This document shows, in pieces, positions 58,285 through 64,000 of a stretch of DNA of 64,000 nt. The notes beneath the pieces are model-generated. The model was not told the origin of the DNA. It did no database searches and saw only the letters and a program-made list of their open reading frames with translations. The DNA comes from Streptomyces sp. NBC_01460 (GTDB lineage: Bacteria > Actinomycetota > Actinomycetes > Streptomycetales > Streptomycetaceae), in NCBI RefSeq assembly GCF_036227405.1, contig NZ_CP109473.1, forward strand, positions 62,001 to 126,000, in the 5' to 3' direction. The first letter of the stretch is position 1. Each line of letters opens with the position of its first letter. The translations under genes were made by a program, and so were the position numbers.

Positions 58285-60224
58285 CCGCACCGCACGACCG
58301 GACAGACTCCCCGGCCGTCGACGCGTCACACATGGGCAGCGAGACGGCGTCCCTCCCGGCCGCGCGGGCAGGCGCTCCGCAACCCTCGGCACCCCCGGAG
58401 CTCGACTACACCGGACGCAAACACCGGCGGGCGATGGACGACGCCACCTTGTGGGACATGGCCCGCCGCATCCCCGCGGCCCTCATCCAGACGGCCCGCC
58501 TGGCCTGGAGCGTCGACCGGCACATGGCCATGACGATTGTCGTGTGCCAGCTGCTGTCCGGCATCGGCACGGCCGTGATGCTCACCGCAGTCGCGAAGGC
58601 CCTGCCGCAGCTGATGATCGACGACCCCCGCCAGGGCCTGTCCCATGCGTGGCCGGCGCTCACCGTCGCCGTCGTCGCGATGACCACCGGCGCGGCCATG
58701 TGGATCCTCGCGGACTGGGCGACCCGGCGCCTGAATCCGAAGATCGCCTCCGCCGCGGACCTGCAGCTCGTGGATCTCCACATGCGGGCCGAACTCGCCG
58801 CCTACGACGCGGAAGGGTTCAGCGACCGGAGCCAGGCGGCGGAGATCGGCGCGCTGCGCGCCGTCGACCTCGCCGACGACTCCAAGACCCTCACCAACGG
58901 ATTCGTCCAGCTCGCCTCCGCTGCCGTGGTACTCACCACCTTGCACCCACTGCTCCTCGGGGTGCTGCTGCTGTCCGTCGTCCCCCGCGGTCTCGGCGGC
59001 GTGATCGCCGCCCGGGTCGACTACCGCGTCCACGACCGGACCATCTCCGCCCGCAACGTCCGAGGAATGATGCGCTGGTGGCTGACGACGGCCGAGCTCG
59101 CCGACGAGCTCCGCGCCAACACCATGCGCGGCTACCTGCACTTCTGGTACCGGTCCATGTGTGACCGGGTCGAGATGCGGGAGGTCGCCGGGGCCCGCCC
59201 GTATCTGCGGATCACACTGCTGGCCGCCTCGCTCGGCGGACTGTTCACCCTCGGCATGTGGGCCTCACTCGCCGGTCTGGTCCTCGCCGGGGCCATGACG
59301 ACCGCAATCGCGGGCACCGCGGTCGTCGCCTCGCAGACCGCCGGCCGCGCCCTGAACTCGATCATTCGGTACTCGACGGTCATGTTCCACCACGGGCTCT
59401 ACCTCTCCGATTACTACGAGTTCGTCGACGAGGTCCGCGCCATGACCACGGCGCGCGGCACCACGCGGGCCAAGCCTCCGCAGCAGATCCGCCTGGAAGG
59501 CGCCTCCTACACCTACCCGAGCAAGGAGGGCGCGGCCGTCCAGCCGATCACCCTGACCCTGAACCGTGGCGAAGTTGTCGCCCTCGTCGGGGAGAACGGC
59601 GCCGGCAAGTCCACGCTGATCCGCATGCTGACCGGACTGACCGTCCCGACCAAGGGCAAGGTCCTGTGGGATGACACCGACCTGGCCGGGGCCGACGCGG
59701 AGTCGGTGTGGCGGCACGTGGGCCTGGTGCCGCAGAAGAACGGGCACTGGCCGCTCGCCGCCCGGGAGAACATCACCCTGGGCCAGCCCCGTGAGCACGG
59801 CGACGAGCGGATCTGGGACGCGGCCGAACGGGTCGGCATGACCAAGGCCCTGCGTGATCTCCCCAAGGAATTGGAGACGCTGCTCGCCCGGTCCGTGTGG
59901 GGCGGCCACGAGCTGTCCGGCGGGCAGTGGCAGAGGCTGGCCTGCGCGCGGGCGATGTACAGAGAGCCGGCCGTGCTCGTCCTGGACGAGCCGACCAGCG
60001 AGATGGACGCCCGAGGGGAGCACCAGATCTTCAGGGAGCTGCGGGCCATGGCCTCGGACCGGATCACCGTGGTGGTCACCCACCGCCTCGACAACGTCCG
60101 GATGGCCGACCGAGTGATCGTCCTCGACCAGGGAACCGTCCGGGAGCAAGGCACCTTCGACGAACTCGTCGCGACCGAGGGAAGTCTGCTCGGCGAGCTG
60201 TACGCCCTCGCCCAGGACCGCTGA
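58281..60224 (+). CDS. ABC exporter, fused permease and ATPase
   Basis: 647 residues from ATG at 58281, overlapping the kinase stop by 4 bp. Residues 75-360 form the transmembrane part (MAMTIVVCQLLSGIGTAVML, ALTVAVVAMTTGAAMWILAD, ASAAVVLTTLHPLLLGVLLL, and more). The C-terminal ATPase shows Walker A LVGENGAGKSTLIRM, Q-loop LVPQKNGHWPLAA, signature HELSGGQWQRLACA, Walker B VLVLDEPTSEMDARG and the H-loop VVTHRLDN. The half-transporter type occurs with peptide and lantibiotic export. A hairpin at 60250-60279 follows. Confidence 0.9.
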   Translation: MTAPHDRTDSPAVDASHMGSETASLPAARAGAPQPSAPPELDYTGRKHRRAMDDATLWDMARRIPAALIQTARLAWSVDRHMAMTIVVCQLLSGIGTAVMLTAVAKALPQLMIDDPRQGLSHAWPALTVAVVAMTTGAAMWILADWATRRLNPKIASAADLQLVDLHMRAELAAYDAEGFSDRSQAAEIGALRAVDLADDSKTLTNGFVQLASAAVVLTTLHPLLLGVLLLSVVPRGLGGVIAARVDYRVHDRTISARNVRGMMRWWLTTAELADELRANTMRGYLHFWYRSMCDRVEMREVAGARPYLRITLLAASLGGLFTLGMWASLAGLVLAGAMTTAIAGTAVVASQTAGRALNSIIRYSTVMFHHGLYLSDYYEFVDEVRAMTTARGTTRAKPPQQIRLEGASYTYPSKEGAAVQPITLTLNRGEVVALVGENGAGKSTLIRMLTGLTVPTKGKVLWDDTDLAGADAESVWRHVGLVPQKNGHWPLAARENITLGQPREHGDERIWDAAERVGMTKALRDLPKELETLLARSVWGGHELSGGQWQRLACARAMYREPAVLVLDEPTSEMDARGEHQIFRELRAMASDRITVVVTHRLDNVRMADRVIVLDQGTVREQGTFDELVATEGSLLGELYALAQDR

Positions 60225-60249
60225 CCCGCGGCCCCCACCAAAGGTCCAC

Positions 60250-60279
60250 GCGGGGCCGCGCACACCAGCGCGGCCCCGC
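60250..60279. terminator. Hairpin after the ABC exporter gene
   Basis: GCGGGGCCGCGC (60250-60261) and GCGCGGCCCCGC (60268-60279) are exact 12-bp complements with a 6-base loop, 25 bp after the stop codon at 60224. It separates the exporter from the methyltransferase region. Confidence 0.75.
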
Positions 60280-60304
60280 CACTTCCCCGACGCCAAGGAG
60301 CGCC

Positions 60305-60963
60305 ATGCACAGCACCGAACCCGAAGCCGTCAACGCCCGCGCCTCCGTGCCGCCCGCCCGTGAAGGAGCCCCCTCACCACAGCGTCCACCGAGGCCGTGA
60401 CCTACCGGGAGCGGCTCTGGCCCCAGGGCCGCCCCTACCGGCAGCTCGACGACACCGAGTACGGGCTGCTGGAAGACCACCTCCGCCCCGGCCGCGAACG
60501 CCCCGCCCTTCGACATCGGCCGCGGCGACGGCTCGCTTGCCCGACGCCTCGCCCGGCTCGGCTACCGCACGACCGGCATCAACTACTCCCCCAGCGCCGT
60601 CGCCCTCGCCGCCGCCCAGGACCCCGGGCCCGGTCACGAACCGGTCCCTGCATAGACATCACCACCGACGACCTCCGTGTCCTGCCGGAACCGGCGTACG
60701 CGGTCGTCACCCTGGTCTACCTGTGGATCGACGACAAAGCCGCCGTCCTCGACCGCGTCCGCCGTCCTCGACCGCGTCCGCCGCCTCGTTGCCCCGGGCG
60801 GGACCTTCTGGGTGGTAATCGAGATCTCCGAGCGCCGCGCCGCTAACGACCCCTTGCAAGGCCTTGGAATCACCGCCACCCAGGCCGAGATCCTCACCGC
60901 GGGCTGGGCCACCGTCCAGACCGCCGCCTCGACGTCCTGCGCTGCTACGCACTGCGCCCCTGA
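60305..60963 (+). pseudogene. SAM-dependent methyltransferase with multiple frameshifts
   Basis: ATG at 60305 starts MHSTEPEAVNARASVPPARE, then in the next frame TYRERLWPQGRPYRQLDDTE. In another frame FDIGRGDGSLARRLARLGYR with the altered SAM motif (normally DIGCGDG). Then DITTDDLRVLPEPAYAVVTL and YLWIDDKAAVLDRVRR; then RLVAPGGTFWVVIEISERRA, a normal motif. The closing LDVLRCYALRP is in yet another frame, ending at TGA 60961-60963. At least four indels are needed; one is a 19-bp tandem duplication (60742-60779). Confidence 0.75.
60742..60779 (+). repeat. 19-bp tandem duplication causing a frameshift
   Basis: 60742-60760 and 60761-60779 are identical 19-mers. Because 19 is not a multiple of three, removing one copy joins the two methyltransferase frames on either side exactly (VLDRVRR from the first frame continues as RLVAPGG in the second). 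Confidence 0.9.
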
Positions 60964-60995
60964 TCCCCGCCGCCCGCGATCTGATGGAGAACCTC

Positions 60996-61496
60996 GTGAC
61001 CTCTGAATCGGACACCGTCGAGACCTGGAACGTCTACGGCGCCCACCAACTGGCCAGAGGGCTGGAGCTGACCGAGCTGGACCGGTGGGACTGGGGCATC
61101 CGGGAGGTCGGTCCCGGCATCGAAGCCCTCGGTGACGTGAACGGGCTGCGCGTCCTCGACCTTGGCAGCGGCCTTGGCCGGCACGCCGCTCACCTCGCGG
61201 CCCGGGGCGCCGACGTCACCGCCGCGGATGCCTCCCCCGCCCAGCACCAGCGTGCCCTCACCCGCTACCGGGACGCCCCGGGTCTGCACCTGGTGTGCTC
61301 TGACGCCGTGACCCATCTGCGCGACGCCGATCCTTACGACCTGATCTACTCCGTCGGCTCCGTGCCGTACCTGGACCCCGACCGGCTGCTGAAGGTTCCA
61401 GGGGCCATCCGAGACGGAATGACCTCGTGCCCCGGCGGCCGCTCAATACCCCTCGGTGGTTCACCTGGCAGCACTTCGCTGGTGAGAGGCTGCTGA
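60996..61496 (+). CDS. SAM-dependent methyltransferase, apparently C-terminally truncated
   Basis: 166 residues from GTG at 60996, behind GGAGAACC; ATG at 60984 is the alternative. It shows VETWNVYGAHQLARGLELTE, then motif I VLDLGSGLGRHAAHLAARGA followed by DVTAADASPAQHQRALTRYR, and LIYSVGSVPYLDPDRLL (motif IV region). After residue 145 the sequence no longer resembles a methyltransferase (PGGRSIPLGGSPGSTSLVRG), and the substrate-binding end is replaced. Full-length relatives have about 250 residues. It is therefore either a truncated protein or a pseudogene. Confidence 0.7.
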   Translation: MTSESDTVETWNVYGAHQLARGLELTELDRWDWGIREVGPGIEALGDVNGLRVLDLGSGLGRHAAHLAARGADVTAADASPAQHQRALTRYRDAPGLHLVCSDAVTHLRDADPYDLIYSVGSVPYLDPDRLLKVPGAIRDGMTSCPGGRSIPLGGSPGSTSLVRGC

Positions 61497-61559
61497 CAGT
61501 TGGCACAGCGAAAGACGGTCATGCGGCCATTCTCCTGGCCCCGGTGTCCAGCGAGATGA

Positions 61560-62009
61560 GTTGGCTGGTCACAGTCAGCGCTCAGCTACGTCCACCACAT
61601 CGGCACGTACCCCGCCGCCAGCTTCGCCCTCAGTACCACCGCCGTCTACACAGCCTGGCAGGCAATCGAGCTGTTCGGGCTGGTCGGTGGCTTCCTCATA
61701 CAACACCGGCGCCCGCATCACGTTCACACTCTCCAGGACTGCGCCTCGGTCGTCATGGTGTGGTCCGCAACGCCGGCAGACAACTGCGTCGTCGCCATCG
61801 GGATCGGCGTCCTGGCCTGGACCATGACGCCCGCCTTCGCCCTGCGCGGATTGAGCCTGCGTCCCGTGGCCCACAACTACCCCGCCGCTCCCCCAGTCTT
61901 CCGTCCGGAGTTCCGACACGAGCTCTCCATCCACGCCACGATCCGGCACCCAGCTCACCGGTCGACGACCGCGACAAGCCTGGCAACGTTCACCCGCCTC
62001 CCGCACTGA
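61560..62009 (+). pseudogene. Remnant of an unrecognised protein, start lost
   Basis: After a TGA at 61557 a frame stays open to 62009 and reads LSYVHHIGTYPAASFALSTT then AVYTAWQAIELFGLVGGFLI, HTLQDCASVVMVWSATPADN and AIGIGVLAWTMTPAFALRGL. The codon bias is normal and there is a hydrophobic pattern. No start codon exists before codon 60. The end is a Pro/Arg-rich tail. The family is not recognised. Confidence 0.4.
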
Positions 62010-62157
62010 CCCCCGGGCGCTCCGTCTGGTCCTCGCTCAGCAGGCGAGGACCGGGCAGGCCGACCGGCCACCGCGCACCCTTTTGCCGCCAAAGAGCAAC
62101 CGGCCAGGGGCGCAGCTCTGCCTACGCGACCACACCCCGCCCTGAAGGAGCCACACC

Positions 62158-62589
62158 ATGGCGTTCAGCCTCTTCACCCGCCGGCCCGCGCCCGCCACGC
62201 CGGTTGATGATCCTGTCCATATGCGGTGGCCGGAGTGCGGGGAGACATGGAGCCCTGCGGGCGTCAGCGTTGCCCAGCGGTACTACAACCAGGCCCACGC
62301 AGTCGTCTTCGTCTACACGCCGGACTCGCCGGACCGGCATTACGTGGCTTGCCTGGGCTGCCAGTTCACCAAGGTCCGCGACCTGTCGAAATCCGTGATC
62401 TGGCTCGGCCTGAACGACGGTGCCGAGATCGCCAATGCCCACACCACCAGGTGCGGTGCGTTGCCCCGCGACCTTTCCGGTGGCCCGGACGACGACGCCG
62501 TATGCGATCACCTGGGCCAGTGGGTCGAGGTCGCCCGGAAGCAGGTGGAGGACGTCGAGGTCTGGGTGGAAGCGAGCTGGAGCTCCTAG
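62158..62589 (+). CDS. Hypothetical protein, 143 aa
   Basis: ATG at 62158 follows AAGGAG. The sequence starts MAFSLFTRRPAPATPVDDPV and has CxxC-like Cys spacing: RWPECGETWS, then YVACLGCQFTKVRDLSKSVI, TTRCGALPRD and DAVCDHLGQWVEVA. Five Cys could form a metal site. A Trp-Leu-Gly-Leu-Asn-Asp segment follows. It resembles a group of small streptomycete proteins of unknown function. No neighbour context helps. Confidence 0.75.
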   Translation: MAFSLFTRRPAPATPVDDPVHMRWPECGETWSPAGVSVAQRYYNQAHAVVFVYTPDSPDRHYVACLGCQFTKVRDLSKSVIWLGLNDGAEIANAHTTRCGALPRDLSGGPDDDAVCDHLGQWVEVARKQVEDVEVWVEASWSS

Positions 62590-62640
62590 CTACCCGTAAC
62601 GGGCGCTTCAGGGGCGCAGTCATCCCAGGCGACTGCACGG

Positions 62641-63030
62641 TCAGCGCCGGCCGCCGCCGATGCGGCGGTCGTCGGCCAGTCCGGTAAGCGGGCCGAACTC
62701 GCGGGCAAGCTGGTTCCACGACAGAACCTCGCCACAGCGGGCCGGGAACTCCTTCGGGTTGAACTCGGGCATGGTCCAGGTACCAGTGCCCCGGTCCCGC
62801 AGCCACAGGTCCCCGTCACCGTCGACCACAGTCGGTGGGACCGGTACCGGCTCGGCCTGATCGGTGGGCTCCCAGGTGACCCGGCCCGGGTGGGAAGCGC
62901 GGCGCAGCTCGGTGGTGGCCAGCCGCGCGGCCAAGTCACGGGTGGACTCTTCGGCGTCCTTGACCGACGCGAGTCGGAATGCGTCGTCAAGTACGGGCAG
63001 GGCTGGATTCTTGCTGCGCTTCGAACTCAT
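62641..63030 (-). CDS. Hypothetical protein, 129 aa
   Basis: ATG at 63030 with GGAGGT upstream. It starts MSSKRSKNPALPVLDDAFRL then ASVKDAEESTRDLAARLATT and ends EFGPLTGLADDRRIGGGRR. The protein is soluble and mixed-charge, with a conserved-looking WLRDRGTGTWTMPEFNPKEF. It sits just downstream of the broken HEPN-like gene on the same strand, so it may have been its operon partner. Confidence 0.65.
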   Translation of the reverse strand: MSSKRSKNPALPVLDDAFRLASVKDAEESTRDLAARLATTELRRASHPGRVTWEPTDQAEPVPVPPTVVDGDGDLWLRDRGTGTWTMPEFNPKEFPARCGEVLSWNQLAREFGPLTGLADDRRIGGGRR

Positions 63031-63056
63031 ACGCTGACTACCTCCGGTGGGGGGCG

Positions 63057-64000
63057 TCACATCCGTTGTGGCACCCCGTAGAGGAACACGGTATCCGAGG
63101 CGCGAGCCGGGCCGACTACGACCACTGCCCAGGTGGCAGCGCTGGCACACCGGGCGGTGCGACTAGAGCGTGTCTCTGGCCAAAGCTCCGGCCACAGCAG
63201 GAGGACGTTGTCAGCGACAACCGGTGTGCGGCCGGTGTTGGTGTAGGGGCCGAACAGGCCGGCACCGAGTGCGTCCGCGCGGTCTGCGGGAGGGTCCTCG
63301 AAGAACGCCGTGGTGTTCTTGACCTCGCTCGGGCCCAGCTGGTCCTTCTTGATGTTGGCCAGCAGCTTGCCGGTCTCGGCGGTGATGGTGTCGTAGGGCA
63401 GGGTGATGACCTGCCGGACGCACGTCTCCAGCCAGGCAGCGAGTTGCATGCCGGTGAGCTCCACCTGATTGGGATGGACGGCGCTGGCCTAGTTCCGCAT
63501 GTAGCGGATGTGGTCAATCTGAGCTTGGCCGGTGGCGGAGAGCAGTCCGATCTCGCGCGTTGCGCGCAGGAGGTCGATGTCGTCGACCTTGACCAGGTCG
63601 TCTTCCGTCGATAGGTGCTTTCGTCGGTCGTGTGACGGAACGGCGATGTCGAAGAAGTATGCCAGGTCGTATCCGGCTACGCGCCGTCGAAGCTCGCCGA
63701 CCGTCTCGTTCCACAGGCAGTTGAGCGCCGCGTCGAAGAGTCCGGCGGCCGCCGCAGTGATCATCTTGCTCACGTACACCGACCGGCCGCGATCTTCCAT
63801 GGGCAGTCGCCGGAGAGCACCTCCGAGGCTCGCGAGTGCCTGCTCGCGTTCCAACAGCTCCACCAGTACTCCGTCAGTCGGTAGTCCGGCCTCGGCGAGC
63901 TGATCGAGAAGCATCTCCTCGAAGCGTTCAAGGTCGTCCACAGCAGGCGGCTGTACGTCTCGGCGCGCTATCTCATTCACCACCTGCTGCTGGGTGCAAG
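63057..64000 (-). pseudogene. HEPN-like protein, amber-interrupted, runs off window end
   Basis: The frame enters from the window edge (a GTG at 63983 is one possible start) and reads VDDLERFEEMLLDQLAEAGL, SKMITAAAAGLFDAALNCLW, then IDHIRYMRN and TAG at 63489-63491. The same frame continues after the stop with ASAVHPNQVELTGMQLAAWL and LETCVRQVITLPYDTITAET. RYMRN-x-ASAVH fits the R-x4-6-H catalytic motif of HEPN ribonucleases, so the stop lies inside it. The final 40 residues look divergent. This is an assignment from motif only. Confidence 0.6.

Noticed and set aside
58326..59141. Minus-strand ORF opposite the ABC exporter
   Set aside because: No motif, composition of a shadow frame; the plus-strand exporter has complete ABC signatures.
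63489..63491. Amber recoding (pyrrolysine or suppressor) as explanation of the two in-frame TAG codons
   Set aside because: Only two cases, in genes with other damage nearby or at window ends; ordinary nonsense mutation is simpler. It is kept as a low-interest check only.

Overview
The window is high-GC actinobacterial DNA that looks like a Streptomyces chromosome arm or a large accessory replicon. The reasons are the strong G/C bias at third codon positions, many GTG and TTG starts behind GGAG-type ribosome sites, and typical gene families: a DUF5133 protein, two MmyB-like regulators, a gamma-butyrolactone-receptor-like TetR protein and a Tat-exported carbohydrate-active enzyme. No rRNA, tRNA, CRISPR array or replication origin was recognised. 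Genes are short-range operons with accessory functions, mixed with an unusually large number of broken genes and IS remnants (Tn3, IS630 twice, IS5 twice, IS21 helper twice).

Layout. 1-2.5 kb: an alpha/beta hydrolase, an MFS exporter interrupted by an amber codon and a frameshifted LysR gene. 3-4.4 kb: SMI1-type and hypothetical genes. 5.2-11.4 kb: the most distinctive block. Three proteins carry QxW beta-trefoil (ricin-type) or trefoil-like lectin modules, two of them fused to beta-propeller repeats (FG-GAP and NHL). They surround a divergently transcribed aerolysin/ETX-MTX2-like protein and a small partner. None has a signal peptide. 11.6-15 kb: gene scars, a DUF1772/NAD(P)-binding pair and a LysR regulator with an odd tandem-repeat insert. 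15.6-20.9 kb: a redox operon (MFS, cyclophilin-like lipoprotein, atypical SDR, cupin, zinc alcohol dehydrogenase) divergent from an MmyB-like regulator. 21.5-25.7 kb: an MBL hydrolase, hydroxyacid dehydrogenase and MFS run facing a TetR regulator. 25.7-30.4 kb: IS debris and small regulators.

30.4-34.6 kb: a Fe(II)/2-oxoglutarate oxygenase, an amidohydrolase and a nucleobase permease, apparently a catabolic set for an N-heterocycle. 34.8-38.3 kb: an SMI1 protein, two IS21-helper remnants meeting at a perfect 26-bp palindrome, and a secreted GH99-like enzyme. 39-40.2 kb: a membrane protein/GntR pair behind two matching operator palindromes. 40.2-44 kb: IS5, monooxygenase and TPR pseudogenes, a quinone-oxidoreductase-like gene and a LexA-like DNA-binding fragment. 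44.3-48 kb: a TetR regulator, a HAD phosphatase, and dihydroxyacetone-kinase subunits DhaK and DhaL, separated by eight CAGGAG hexamers that read as repeated Shine-Dalgarno sequences. 48-56 kb: a second MmyB/SDR pair, a membrane-anchored HTH protein with a Pro/Asp repeat, secreted and hypothetical proteins, and a lipoprotein hydrolase. 57.2-61.5 kb: a translationally coupled set of a 49-residue peptide, an APH-type kinase and an ABC exporter, followed by two damaged methyltransferases; this resembles a peptide-natural-product locus. 62-64 kb: hypothetical genes and a HEPN-like gene broken by an amber codon inside its putative catalytic motif.

Two candidates for an undescribed system stand out: the lectin/beta-propeller/pore-former island at 5.2-11.4 kb and the peptide-kinase-exporter locus at 57.2-61.5 kb. 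All functional assignments rest on motifs read by eye; no database search was run.
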